Assembly (NCBI RefSeq): GCF_003385595.1
Contig: NZ_QNUE01000001.1
Location: 62,001 to 126,000 of the forward strand
DNA: 64,000 nucleotides
From: Chryseobacterium flavum
GTDB lineage: Bacteria; Bacteroidota; Bacteroidia; Flavobacteriales; Weeksellaceae
Direction: 5' to 3'
Part shown: positions 41,670 through 50,859 of the stretch, in pieces
Layout: each line of letters starts with the position of its first letter
How positions within the stretch are numbered: position 1 is the first letter of the stretch
The notes under the pieces: generated by a model
What the model was told of the DNA's origin: nothing
The model's database searches: none
Seen by the model: only the letters and a program-made list of their open reading frames with translations
Position numbers and translations under genes: made by a program

Positions 41670-42470
41670 CTAATTCAAATGCAGATAATCCTTAATCGTT
41701 TTCAGAACTCCGAAGCTGTCATTGGTACATGCTTCAAAATTAGCCACCTGCTTTACATTCGGATGGGCATTTTGCATGGCGTATGAATATTTTGCATTCT
41801 TCAGCATTTCTATATCGTTCATATAATCCCCGAAAGCCATCGTATTTTCAGGAGAGATGCCCAGCGATTTCTGGAGAATTTTCAGGGCATTTCCTTTATT
41901 GATATCCTTATTCATAACATCCAGCCAATATGCTCCTGAAACCACTACTTCCAGACCGAATTCTTCAAATCTTTTCAGCGCCGGATACAGATATTTTTCC
42001 GAGCCATCCGGATGGTATACTGCTATTTTGAAGGCGGTATCATCAATTCTTTCTGTAAGATCGTCTTTTTTCATATTTTCAGTATAGTACTTTGAGAAAA
42101 AGTCTACAAACTGCTGATCTTCAGTTTCATAATACGCCATTTTTTTAGCTGATAATACGGCTTTGGCACCCGGTATTTCACGGACCGCTTTAATGATGTC
42201 AACAATATATTTGTATTCCAGCGTATCAGCGAAAAGCTCCTGATCTTTATAGATGACATAGCCTCCGTTTTCAGCAATAAAACCGATCTCACTTTCTATT
42301 TCTCCGAAATAATGGGTAATTCCCGGCATCTGTCTTCCGCTTGCCGGCACAAATACAATATTTCTTTTTTTCAGTTCTTTATAAACTTCTGAAAACTCGG
42401 GGCTCATTTCATGGCTGGAGTTGAGAAACGTTCCATCCATGTCCGTCACAATTAATTTAATCTGTTCCAT
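41670..42470 (-). CDS. HAD-superfamily hydrolase, Cof subfamily
   Basis: A sugar-phosphate or similar phosphatase of 266 residues. LIVTDMDGTFLNS provides the catalytic Asp pair, FVPASGR motif II, and NKGNALKILQKSLGISPENTMAFGDYMNDIEMLKNAKYS motifs III and IV. The C2-type cap (residues about 85-185) assigns it to the Cof group. It follows galT by 76 bp on the same strand, so it may clear phosphorylated intermediates of the galactose route. The substrate is not established. Confidence 0.87.
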   Translation of the reverse strand: MEQIKLIVTDMDGTFLNSSHEMSPEFSEVYKELKKRNIVFVPASGRQMPGITHYFGEIESEIGFIAENGGYVIYKDQELFADTLEYKYIVDIIKAVREIPGAKAVLSAKKMAYYETEDQQFVDFFSKYYTENMKKDDLTERIDDTAFKIAVYHPDGSEKYLYPALKRFEEFGLEVVVSGAYWLDVMNKDINKGNALKILQKSLGISPENTMAFGDYMNDIEMLKNAKYSYAMQNAHPNVKQVANFEACTNDSFGVLKTIKDYLHLN

Positions 42471-42546
42471 AATTTTATCGGGAAAAGCGAAATTCTGTAC
42501 CTGACAGCATCATAATTTGCTTATTCTTTTCAAAGATATTGATTTA

Positions 42547-43596
42547 TTATTTTTTCTTGTAATGAATGGTGGAAAGGTTTCTTAATATTGCGGCACTTTG
42601 TTCCGGGGTGATATCCCGTTGAGGCTCAGCCAGCATTTCGTATCCTACCATAAATTTTTTAACTTCCGCACTTCTGAGCAGCGGAGGATAAAAGTGCATA
42701 TGAAAATGCCATTCCGGATGTTCTTTGCCATCTGTAGGAGACTGGTGAATTCCTGCAGAATAAGGAAATGACGTTTCAAAAAGGTTGTCATATATTGTGG
42801 TCAGATCCTTGAGTATGGCTGCAAAAGATTCTTTTTCCGCTTCAGAAAATGCCGCAATATTTTCTCTTTTCTGTTTGCTGATCATCATTGTTTCGTATGG
42901 CCACGATGCCCAAAACGGTACCAATGCGGCAAAGTGTTCATTTTCTGTGACAATGCGCTCACCAGCTGTTATTTCCTGCTCAAGATAGTCTTCCAGTAAT
43001 GTTCTTTTATTTTTTTCAAAATACGATTTCAGCTGATCCTGGGTTTTCTGAACCATTGCCGGAATGGACGACTGTGCCCATATCTGACCATGTGGATGAG
43101 GGTTGCTGCAGCCCATGATGCTTCCTTTATTTTCAAAAATCTGAACATAATTGATATGATCCAGAGCGGACAGCTCATTGAACTGCTCCTGCCATACATC
43201 CACTACATTTTTGATGTGTTCCACAGACATTTCCGGCAAGGTAAGGCTGTGATTTTCAGAAAAACAAACCACCCTGTTGATCCCGCGTTCCGGAAGAAGG
43301 GTAAAAAATCCGGAATGATTTCCAGAAAACTCAACTTCTTCATTCAGCAATGCTCCAAAGTCATTGTTAAAGACATAGGTTCCCTTGTACTCAGGGTTGC
43401 GGTCTCCGTTAGCACGGATATTTCCTGAACAGAGATAGCAGTCCGGATCATATTCGGGACGGTTTTCTTCTGCTGATTCTTCTCTCTGCCCCTGCCATGG
43501 ACGGTTTGCCCGCTGTGGAGAAACCAGTAACCATTCATCCAAAAGAGGATTGTATCTTCTGTGGGGATGTTTTTTAGGGTCAAATGATGTATTCAT
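42547..43596 (-). CDS. galT: Galactose-1-phosphate uridylyltransferase
   Basis: A 349-residue Leloir-pathway enzyme that moves UMP between UDP-glucose and galactose 1-phosphate. HPHRRYNPLLDEWLLVSPQR at the N-terminus, the CxxC zinc site (CYLCSG) and the nucleophilic His in NPHPHGQIWAQ are all present. EWHFHMHFYPPLLR is the second His-rich block. Its start overlaps the end of galK by 17 bp, so translation is coupled. The HAD gene follows downstream. Confidence 0.95.
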   Translation of the reverse strand: MNTSFDPKKHPHRRYNPLLDEWLLVSPQRANRPWQGQREESAEENRPEYDPDCYLCSGNIRANGDRNPEYKGTYVFNNDFGALLNEEVEFSGNHSGFFTLLPERGINRVVCFSENHSLTLPEMSVEHIKNVVDVWQEQFNELSALDHINYVQIFENKGSIMGCSNPHPHGQIWAQSSIPAMVQKTQDQLKSYFEKNKRTLLEDYLEQEITAGERIVTENEHFAALVPFWASWPYETMMISKQKRENIAAFSEAEKESFAAILKDLTTIYDNLFETSFPYSAGIHQSPTDGKEHPEWHFHMHFYPPLLRSAEVKKFMVGYEMLAEPQRDITPEQSAAILRNLSTIHYKKK

Positions 43597-44764
43597 TGGT
43601 GTATTCTTTTATCCCGTCTGAAATTTTAACCTGATAAACTTTCATCTGGATATTAAAACTTTCCAGATATTTTTCACTGATAGCCTGAATTACTTTTTCA
43701 GCTTTATCTTCCTGAATCAGGTTGATGCTGCACCCTCCGAAACCTCCTCCCATCATTCTTGCTCCCAGCACACCTTCCTGCTGCAATGTGTTTTCAACCA
43801 AAAAATCAAGCTCATTACAGCTGACCTCAAATTCAGTGGACAGCCCGGCATGGGTCTCTGTGAGAAGTGTTCCCAGGTATTCAACATTTCCTGCTGAAAT
43901 AGCTTTTGCCGCCATTTCTACCCTCTTTATTTCTTTCAGTAAGTAGAGGCATCTTTTGTGTGAAACACTTCCCATTTGCTCTTTAACACTGTCAAGCATA
44001 GTCGTGGTAAAATCCCGGAACTTCTCTACTTCGGGGAATTTTTTCCATAAGACTTTTTTACCGTGTTCTACATCTTTACGCCTCTCATTATATCCGGATG
44101 TCAGATGACTATGTTTTACACAGCTGTCAAAAAGCAATAAGCTGTATCCTTTAAGGTCAGCATCAAAATATTGATGTTCCAGGGAATTACAGTCGAGCAT
44201 AATGACCTTATTTTCCTTTCCGAAAACGGAGGCAAACTGATCCATAATTCCGCACTGAACTCCTGCAAAAGTATGTTCTGATTTTTGCCCGATCACCGCG
44301 ATTTCTTTCTTGGTAAGATGCAAATCAAAAAGTTCATTGAGGATATAGGCAAACCCGCATTCAAGAGCTGCTGAAGAAGAAAGTCCGGAGCCCATCGGAA
44401 TGGTGCTGCTGAAAACAATTTCCATTCCGCAAAACGGGTTTTCCTTTTGCTGCAGCTGGCTGAAAACGCCCAGAATATAATTCATCCACATCTGCTGGAC
44501 CGGCTTTACCTCCTTTGTAACATCAAATGTATATTCTTCTCCGAGATCCTTGGCTATGATTGTACAAAGGCTTGTCTGAGGAAGTTTACGGACAGCAAAA
44601 CAGATGTATTTATCTATAGCAGCAGGAAGTACAAATCCATCGCTATAGTCTACATGCTCACCAATAATATTAATTCTTCCGGGAGAAAGGAAAATGTGTT
44701 CAGGCTCTTCTCTGAATTCGGCTCTAAACTTTTCTAGGGTTGGGTTGATTAACTGTTCATGCAT
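43580..44764 (-). CDS. galK: Galactokinase
   Basis: A GHMP kinase of 394 residues that phosphorylates D-galactose with ATP. SPGRINIIGEHVDYSDGFVLP is the galactose-binding signature, PMGSGLSSSAALE the phosphate loop, and MMGGGFGGCSINLI the third GHMP motif. The gene precedes galT, overlapping it by 17 bp, and is 167 bp downstream of an AraC-type regulator on the same strand. A perfect 9+9 palindrome lies in that gap at 44859-44883, a possible operator. Confidence 0.96.
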   Translation of the reverse strand: MHEQLINPTLEKFRAEFREEPEHIFLSPGRINIIGEHVDYSDGFVLPAAIDKYICFAVRKLPQTSLCTIIAKDLGEEYTFDVTKEVKPVQQMWMNYILGVFSQLQQKENPFCGMEIVFSSTIPMGSGLSSSAALECGFAYILNELFDLHLTKKEIAVIGQKSEHTFAGVQCGIMDQFASVFGKENKVIMLDCNSLEHQYFDADLKGYSLLLFDSCVKHSHLTSGYNERRKDVEHGKKVLWKKFPEVEKFRDFTTTMLDSVKEQMGSVSHKRCLYLLKEIKRVEMAAKAISAGNVEYLGTLLTETHAGLSTEFEVSCNELDFLVENTLQQEGVLGARMMGGGFGGCSINLIQEDKAEKVIQAISEKYLESFNIQMKVYQVKISDGIKEYTNEYII

Positions 44765-44858
44765 ATCAATCTTATCTGATCAAACAGATCCTGGGGATCT
44801 CAAGTATAAAACTACTGAATTTATAACAGAGAAATTTATACTTTTTAAAAATATTATT

Positions 44859-44883
44859 TATAAGTGTTAAATATACACTTATA
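44859..44883. promoter_or_regulatory. Operator-like palindrome upstream of galK
   Basis: TATAAGTGT, 7-nt spacer, ACACTTATA: perfect 9-bp arms, about 95 bp upstream of the galK start and 49 bp past the AraC gene's stop. It could bind the AraC-family regulator or terminate its transcript, although no T run follows. Confidence 0.55.
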
Positions 44884-44931
44884 TTTTAATACATCATAAT
44901 GCTTCACAGAAATTTTAGATAAGCTTATCAA

Positions 44932-45804
44932 TTACTCCATGAAGTAATTAAATTCTTTACGGTATTGTGAGGGGCTTTTTTGGATATATTCTTTAAAAGT
45001 CCTGTTAAAATAGCTGAAGTTATTGAACCCCGATTCAAAGCAGACTTCCGTAATACTCAAAGGCTGTTCTGCCAGAAGCTTAAGGGCATGGGTAATTCTG
45101 TATTCGTTGACAAACTGTGTAAAGGTTTTATTGGTAATTTTTTTAAAGTAACGGCAAAAAGACGGTACTTTCATATTGGCAAGATCAGCCATCTCTTCGA
45201 GGGTTATGGCTTCTTTGAAATGGTCTTTAACGTAATTGAATATGAGATTGATTCTTTCATTGTCTTCAATCTGTGTCTGCAGGTAATATTTTCCTGCATT
45301 TAAGATCCTGTAATCCTGAGTCACAGACAGTTCATCCAAAATTTTCAGAAACCTGCACAGCTTGTCGAGGGAGCAAGCATCATGCATCTCCGTAATCTCT
45401 TTCCCGATTGTTTTCTTCACCTCTTCCCCGAATACGATTCCTGCTTTTGACTTTTCAAGCAGTGCAGAAATCCTTTGCATCTCCGGAATATTCCAGATCG
45501 GTTCTCCTAAAAAATCAGGCTTAAACTGAATCACCATTTCATACTCATTATGCGTACTTTCATTGGTCAGTCCGCAATGCGGAAGATTGCTTCCTATCAG
45601 TACAAGATCTCCTTCTGAAAAATAAGTGATACTGCTTCCGATCTGTCTTTTCCCGGAACCTTTGCATACAAAAATCAACTCAATCTCAGGATGGTAATGC
45701 CAGACATGTGATTTTATATTCTCATTAGTCAGAAATTTAAGGCTGGTAAAACTGCTTCCTATAGTAGGTCTTACCGCCTCAAAAGAAGGATTTACATGTT
45801 TCAT
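44932..45804 (-). CDS. AraC-family transcriptional regulator
   Basis: An N-terminal cupin-type sensor domain (HVWHYHPEIELIFVCKGSGKRQIG, FSEGDLVLIGSNLPHC) is followed by the AraC DNA-binding domain with two helix-turn-helices (ITLEEMADLANMKVPSFCRYFKKITNKTF and ITEVCFESGFNNFSYFNRTFKEYIQKSPSQYRK). The frame is open to 45867, but a -7 element on the minus strand (45831-45838) lies within that extension, so the start at 45804 is preferred. It lies upstream of galK and may control galK-galT in response to a sugar. Confidence 0.92.
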   Translation of the reverse strand: MKHVNPSFEAVRPTIGSSFTSLKFLTNENIKSHVWHYHPEIELIFVCKGSGKRQIGSSITYFSEGDLVLIGSNLPHCGLTNESTHNEYEMVIQFKPDFLGEPIWNIPEMQRISALLEKSKAGIVFGEEVKKTIGKEITEMHDACSLDKLCRFLKILDELSVTQDYRILNAGKYYLQTQIEDNERINLIFNYVKDHFKEAITLEEMADLANMKVPSFCRYFKKITNKTFTQFVNEYRITHALKLLAEQPLSITEVCFESGFNNFSYFNRTFKEYIQKSPSQYRKEFNYFME

Positions 45805-45830
45805 AGGCCAAATACAAATAATTTCATATG

Positions 45831-45838
45831 CAAAATTA
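45831..45838 (-). promoter_or_regulatory. -7 element of the AraC-family gene
   Basis: TAATTTTG on the minus strand matches TAnnTTTG and lies 27 bp before the ATG at 45804; it argues against the longer open frame. Confidence 0.5.
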
Positions 45839-45925
45839 ACAAATAATATAACAATATCATTAAACAAGGTTAATATAGTACATCAATATGAAAATTTAAT
45901 TATAGCCTGAGAATTATTGCTGCCA

Positions 45926-45933
45926 TAGCTTTG
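45926..45933 (+). promoter_or_regulatory. -7 element of the secreted-protein gene
   Basis: TAGCTTTG matches TAnnTTTG, 28 bp before ATG 45961. No obvious -33 TTG is seen at the right distance. Confidence 0.5.
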
Positions 45934-45960
45934 CAATAGTAATCCTAAAAGCCTTAACCC

Positions 45961-46557
45961 ATGAGCACATTATTAAAAGCCGTATTTTTTGCAGGGGCCT
46001 TATTGGTTTCAGCAAATGTAATGAGTAAGGACAGAGATTTTTCCCTTTCCTTTGGAAACATACAAGACAAAACCTTGAATTTTGAGCTTTCAAATGCTAA
46101 AAGTGTTTCTGTTTTTGTTTATAACACTGCCCATGACGAACTATTTTCCGAAAATCTTGCAGATGGAGATCATGTGATCAAGACTTATGACTTCCAGAGT
46201 TTTACACCCGGAACGTATTATCTGGTAGCAGAATCAGAAGCAAAAATTGAAAAATACAAGATAAAAATTAACGCTGAAAATGTAATGGAGGTGGAAAAAA
46301 CACCTGTAAGCGCTGTGCATAAGCCTGAATATACGATTTCCGGTCATATGGCCAAGCTTCACATGTCTGATGTAAAAGGACCCGTAAGCATTTCAGTATA
46401 TGATCTTTCCAATACAACATATTATACTTCGAACAAAAAATATGCTGACGGCAAGGTGGATATCACTTTTGATCTTGATCCTAAAACAGCAGATCAGTAT
46501 ATTATCCAGGTTGAAGAAAACGGAAATGTTTTTAATAAGATAATTTCTCTCCGATAA
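45961..46557 (+). CDS. Secreted protein of unknown function
   Basis: The 198-residue protein has a hydrophobic N-terminus (LLKAVFFAGALLVSANVMS) consistent with a signal peptide, then two beta-rich halves. The first (LNFELSNAKSVSVFVYNTAHDELFSEN ... FTPGTYYLVAES) and the second (AKLHMSDVKGPVSISVYDLSNTTYYTSN ... DQYIIQVE) show a similar strand order, suggesting two Ig-like repeats. I do not recognise a family. It has its own promoter element and a strong terminator, so it is monocistronic between the AraC gene and the xylan operon. Confidence 0.7.
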   Translation: MSTLLKAVFFAGALLVSANVMSKDRDFSLSFGNIQDKTLNFELSNAKSVSVFVYNTAHDELFSENLADGDHVIKTYDFQSFTPGTYYLVAESEAKIEKYKIKINAENVMEVEKTPVSAVHKPEYTISGHMAKLHMSDVKGPVSISVYDLSNTTYYTSNKKYADGKVDITFDLDPKTADQYIIQVEENGNVFNKIISLR

Positions 46558-46638
46558 AGCGGAATATATACAGATAGATTGACCTATCGATCATTCCAAT
46601 TATTTTGGATTAAAATTTTACTTACAGTTTATTGTTTT

Positions 46639-46682
46639 GAGGCAGCTCATTTCCAATCAGGAAAAAGAGCTGCCTCATTTTT
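46639..46682 (+). terminator. Rho-independent terminator after the secreted-protein gene
   Basis: GAGGCAGCTC / GAGCTGCCTC (46639-46648, 46667-46676), followed by ATTTTTT. The hairpin lies next to the end of the convergent xylan operon and may serve both. Confidence 0.88.
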
Positions 46683-48715
46683 TAATTGTGATGACCCATG
46701 TTCAGTTTAATCTTTTTCAGATCTTCCAGTTCGTGAACAGGACGTTCTATATCATAAGGTATAGGTCTTTTGGAAAAAGTCTGGAAATACAGCAGGCAGG
46801 CATCTTTCCACCATACCGCATCTTTAGATTGAATTCTAAGTTTTGACTGAACATCGGCAAATCTCTGTTCATCAATATACGGTTCCATTCTATCCCAGAT
46901 TTTCTGATAATCCCTTACTTTTTTTACTCCTGAATCATACGTATAGCACAGCTCATCCCACAAAGATTTTCCATCTTTCATTGTATAATCCCACGGAACA
47001 TGATGAAACCAAAGAATAAGATTCTCCGGGCAGGTTGAGATATTTCCGTATCTTTCATTCAGTGGCGGAAAATACTGTGAAACGGCATTACTTCCTGTTT
47101 TTGTCCTGTTAAAACCTACTCCTTTAGCATCAGCCTGATGGTAATAGACAGGGGACCAGTCCGGTCTTCCGCCTTTATAATCTCCCCACGGTTCAGGGCC
47201 GTAGTGATGACCTCCTGCAAAGATATGATGAAGTCCTAAAGGCATCATGTAATCCACAGCAGTTTCTCTGGAAGAAAGCATCATTTCTTTTACCGGATTC
47301 AGGAAGTTCTGATCGTCTGTGAAGGTCATTTTAATCCATTCATCAGCAATCTGCTCTGAACTCAGCTGATGATTCCATGCTAATCTGCCGAATGCATACC
47401 AGTTGGCCTGTGCAAAATGATGTCCGGTCCAGTTCGTGTTTTCCCCGATATTGGCAACGGCTGAAATGGCTGTCAATTTTGCAGGTCTTAAGGTGCCGTC
47501 TGTAATTTTTGCAATCGTGGATCCCTGTCCGTCAGAATAGGTGTCGCTATCCAGTGTTTCTTTGAATAAAGGTGCCAGAAAAACCAGATGATTTGAAAAG
47601 CCCAGATATTCCTGAGTGATCTGAAACTCTACCATTTCAGAAGTTTTTCTCAAAGCTCCGAAAAGTGGATTAAAAGCTTCACGCGGCTGGAAATCAACCG
47701 GCCCGTTTTTGATCTGAATAATCACATTATCCCTGAATTTACCGTCCAGAGGGACAAACTCCAGATAAGCCTGTTTGGCTCTGTCGTCTTTGCTCGGACT
47801 GTAGACAAAGGCTCTCCACATGACGATCCCGTTGTAAGGTTTCAGGGCATCAGCCATCATATTGGCTCCGTCTGCATGGGTTCTTCCGTAATCCTGAGGA
47901 CCCGGCTGTCCTTCGGAATTGGCTTTCACCAAAAACCCGCCGAAATCAGGAATTAATCTGTAAATTTCAGCTGCTTTATCTTTCCACCACTTTTGTACGT
48001 CTTTATTCAATGGATCTGAATTTTGTAATCCGCCCAGCACTTTAGGTGAAGAAAAATTCACGGAAAGATATACCTTGATGCCATAAGGCCTGAAAATATC
48101 GGCCAGAACCTTTACTTTTTTAAGATAATCTTCCCTAAGCATATTGGGTGATGCATTCACATTATTCAAAACAACGGAATTGATTCCTACAGAAGCATTG
48201 GCTCTTGCATATTCTTCATAACGCAGCGAAACTTTCCCGGGTAAATCTTCCCATTTCCAGAGTGATCTTCCGGCATAGCCTCTTTCAATACTTCCATCCA
48301 GATTATCCCAATGATCCAGAACCCTTACATCGTATGAGGGCTTTTCTATCGTATTTAAATGAGACAGGTCGGCTTTTGTCTGCTGTAATCTTAAAATATG
48401 ATAGACTCCATACAACAGTCCTATTTCTTTGCCCGCAGAAATAACAATTTTTTCAGGCGTGGAAACAATCCTGTAACCGTCTTTCAGGTTTTTTTCTTTG
48501 TTTTCGGTACGAAGTTCCACCGTCTGTCCCTGCCAGTGGCTGCCCAGCTCTTTTCTGGCAATATTCAGGGTTGGACTGCTGCCTTTGGAAATAATTTTAT
48601 CTGCTGATATTCCGTTTTTTGCAGGAAACCGAAGCCAGAGCTGACTTCCGTCCTCCGCGAAAACCAGTAAAGGAAATATCAGAAAAAATAGAATGTTGAG
48701 TCTCAGATATCGCAT
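46682..48715 (-). CDS. Alpha-glucuronidase, glycoside hydrolase family 67
   Basis: A 677-residue enzyme that removes (4-O-methyl-)glucuronic acid from the non-reducing ends of xylo-oligosaccharides. The signal peptide (LRLNILFFLIFPLLVFA) places it in the periplasm. Family hallmarks: the KPSYDVRVLDHWDNLDGSIERGYAGRSLWKWEDLP block, FGGFLVKANSEGQPGPQDYGRTHADGANMMADAL with catalytic acidic residues, and HHIFAGGHHYGPEPW. It is the last gene of the leftward xylan operon, 28 bp after GH43. Confidence 0.95.
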   Translation of the reverse strand: MRYLRLNILFFLIFPLLVFAEDGSQLWLRFPAKNGISADKIISKGSSPTLNIARKELGSHWQGQTVELRTENKEKNLKDGYRIVSTPEKIVISAGKEIGLLYGVYHILRLQQTKADLSHLNTIEKPSYDVRVLDHWDNLDGSIERGYAGRSLWKWEDLPGKVSLRYEEYARANASVGINSVVLNNVNASPNMLREDYLKKVKVLADIFRPYGIKVYLSVNFSSPKVLGGLQNSDPLNKDVQKWWKDKAAEIYRLIPDFGGFLVKANSEGQPGPQDYGRTHADGANMMADALKPYNGIVMWRAFVYSPSKDDRAKQAYLEFVPLDGKFRDNVIIQIKNGPVDFQPREAFNPLFGALRKTSEMVEFQITQEYLGFSNHLVFLAPLFKETLDSDTYSDGQGSTIAKITDGTLRPAKLTAISAVANIGENTNWTGHHFAQANWYAFGRLAWNHQLSSEQIADEWIKMTFTDDQNFLNPVKEMMLSSRETAVDYMMPLGLHHIFAGGHHYGPEPWGDYKGGRPDWSPVYYHQADAKGVGFNRTKTGSNAVSQYFPPLNERYGNISTCPENLILWFHHVPWDYTMKDGKSLWDELCYTYDSGVKKVRDYQKIWDRMEPYIDEQRFADVQSKLRIQSKDAVWWKDACLLYFQTFSKRPIPYDIERPVHELEDLKKIKLNMGHHN

Positions 48716-48743
48716 TGAAAAATTTTAAATTAATTAAAGATGG

Positions 48744-49718
48744 CTATGACTGGTCATCAAGACCTTCAATCGTTTTGATTTTACCTTCGTGATCATATTC
48801 CAGTTCAACAACCTTCATACTTCTCAGCCATGTTTTACCACCACTCGGAACAGAATCATGGAAAAACAGATACCATTTTCCTTTGAACTCCACGATGCTG
48901 TGATGGGTTGTCCATCCTACCACCGGAGTAAGAATTTCCCCCTGAAAAGTAAACGGTCCGTAAGGATTATCCCCGGTTGCATAGCAAATCAGGTGGGTGT
49001 CTCCTGTAGAATAAGAAAAATAATATTTACCGTTGTACTGATGCATCCATGATGCTTCAAAAAAACGGTGCTTATCCCCATGAAGCAGCGGTTTTCCGTT
49101 TTCATCGATGATGACAACGTCTTTAGGAGCTTCCGCAAATTCAAGCATATCATCGCTCAGCAGAGCTACCTTTGAATGGATTGCGGGTTCATCATTTTCT
49201 GGAATTATAGCAGATTCAAGTGCCTTATTATCTCTGTAACGCTGCAATTGTCCGCCCCAGATCCCTCCGAAATACATATAATATTTTCCTTTATCTTCAA
49301 AAATGCAGGGATCGATGCTGTAGCTTCCCATCATCGGATGTTTTTCAGGGATGAAAGGTCCGTAAGGTTTATCACTCACGGCAACACCGATTCTGAAGAT
49401 ATCATTCTGATCCTTCAAAGGAAAGTACATATAATACTTCCCTTCTTTAAAGGCTACGTCGCAATCCCAAAGCTGTCTCCCTGCCCATGGAATATCTTTT
49501 ACCGAAAGCACTACGCCATGATCTTTAATTTCTCCGCTGTCTACATCATCCATTGAGAAAACATGGTAATCATTCATGTCAAAATGGTCTCCGTTATCGT
49601 TTTCTTCAATTCCGCTTTCGCGGTCGTGAGAAGGATAAATATAGATTTTATCTTCAAAAACGTGAACGGAAGGATCTGCCATATAATCTTCCGGGAATAA
49701 ATATTTTGATTTTTTCAT
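48744..49718 (-). CDS. Glycoside hydrolase family 43 (beta-xylosidase/arabinofuranosidase)
   Basis: A five-bladed propeller enzyme of 324 residues. The general base Asp is in YMADPSVHVFEDKIYIYPSHD, the pKa-modulating Asp in SIDPCIFEDKGKYYMYFGG, and the acid Glu in FFEASWMHQYNGKYYFSYSTGD. It has no signal peptide, unlike its neighbours, so it probably works on oligosaccharides in the cytoplasm after import by the GPH symporter. Substrate (xylose or arabinose side) cannot be settled from sequence. It lies 21 bp downstream of GH10 and 28 bp upstream of GH67. Confidence 0.92.
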   Translation of the reverse strand: MKKSKYLFPEDYMADPSVHVFEDKIYIYPSHDRESGIEENDNGDHFDMNDYHVFSMDDVDSGEIKDHGVVLSVKDIPWAGRQLWDCDVAFKEGKYYMYFPLKDQNDIFRIGVAVSDKPYGPFIPEKHPMMGSYSIDPCIFEDKGKYYMYFGGIWGGQLQRYRDNKALESAIIPENDEPAIHSKVALLSDDMLEFAEAPKDVVIIDENGKPLLHGDKHRFFEASWMHQYNGKYYFSYSTGDTHLICYATGDNPYGPFTFQGEILTPVVGWTTHHSIVEFKGKWYLFFHDSVPSGGKTWLRSMKVVELEYDHEGKIKTIEGLDDQS

Positions 49719-49739
49719 TAAGTAAAAATTCTATTGATT

Positions 49740-50849
49740 TTAATTTTTCTCTGCCAGTTTTATTATTTTTTGTACTACAGGTTTTTCCTGATCTTTCCTG
49801 TCAAACAGCAACGGGTAATCTGTTCTTCCTTTCACCGGAAAATCGTTTTTCCAGGACTGCTTATCGGTAACTCCCCATAAGGTCACCCTTCTTATTTTAT
49901 CTTTATGTTGCAAGAACAAGCCAAAGAAATCAAGGTAACGTTTTTCCCATTTCATTTCTACTTCCCTGGGAAGTCCTTTGGTATAAGGATTCATTTCTTT
50001 CTGATAAGCAACAGTATCCGAAACATTGGCAGAGCTTCCCCATGGAGAAGGCAGTGCACTGATTTCCAGTTCTGTAATATTGACTTTAACTCCGGCATTG
50101 GAATAAGCCAGAATTGCTTTTCCATATTCATCGATAGAAGGGTTATCCATTCCGACATGGGCCTGCATTCCTACTCCGTCAATACGAATTCCTCTTGATT
50201 TAAGTTTTTCAACCATTGTAATGACTGTTTTTACCTTTTCAGGATACCATTCATTATAATCGTTGTAGTATAATTCTGCATTGGGATCGGCTTCCTGTGC
50301 ATACTGAAATGCCAAAGGAATAAAATCTTCACCCAGGATTTCGTAAAATTTACTTTTTCTATAGGTTCCGTCTTCAAGAATGGCTTCATTCACCACATCC
50401 CATCCTTTTACTTTCCCTTTGTAACGGGAAACTACCGTTGTAATATGGCTTTTCATGCGCTGTTTCAATACTTCCGGAGAAACATCCTTTCCGTTACTGT
50501 CTAAAAAGAACCATTTTGGAAGCTGTGAATGCCAGATTAATGTATGCCCGATGATGAACATATTGTTTTTTATTCCGAAATCAACAAATTTATCGGCGTC
50601 ATCAAAGAAGAACTTTCCTTCCTGAGGCTGCAGGAACATAGATTTCATACAGTTTTCAGCGACAACAGAGCTGAACTGATTTCTGATAATGGCTACCGCT
50701 TTTTTATCTGTCCCGTCAATCTGGGGAAGGCTCATGGCAGTTCCGATATAGAATTTATCCTGAAATGCTTTTTTTAAAGTACCGTCAGATTTCTGCGCCG
50801 ACAGCCCGGAAGCGGTAAGAGCCGCCAAACCAATTAAAATACGTTTCAT
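49740..50849 (-). CDS. Endo-1,4-beta-xylanase, glycoside hydrolase family 10
   Basis: A TIM-barrel xylanase of 369 residues with a signal peptide (MKRILIGLAALTASGLSAQ). The acid/base Glu155 is in WDVVNEAILEDG and the nucleophile Glu260 in VNITELEIS; NCMKSMFLQPQEG, GHTLIWHSQLPKWFF and VTLWGVTDKQSW are further family blocks. No carbohydrate-binding module is attached. The open frame extends to 50945, overlapping the GPH gene, but Met 50849 starts the signal peptide. It lies 10 bp after the symporter gene. Confidence 0.95.
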   Translation of the reverse strand: MKRILIGLAALTASGLSAQKSDGTLKKAFQDKFYIGTAMSLPQIDGTDKKAVAIIRNQFSSVVAENCMKSMFLQPQEGKFFFDDADKFVDFGIKNNMFIIGHTLIWHSQLPKWFFLDSNGKDVSPEVLKQRMKSHITTVVSRYKGKVKGWDVVNEAILEDGTYRKSKFYEILGEDFIPLAFQYAQEADPNAELYYNDYNEWYPEKVKTVITMVEKLKSRGIRIDGVGMQAHVGMDNPSIDEYGKAILAYSNAGVKVNITELEISALPSPWGSSANVSDTVAYQKEMNPYTKGLPREVEMKWEKRYLDFFGLFLQHKDKIRRVTLWGVTDKQSWKNDFPVKGRTDYPLLFDRKDQEKPVVQKIIKLAEKN

Positions 50850-50859
50850 AGTAATTTTT

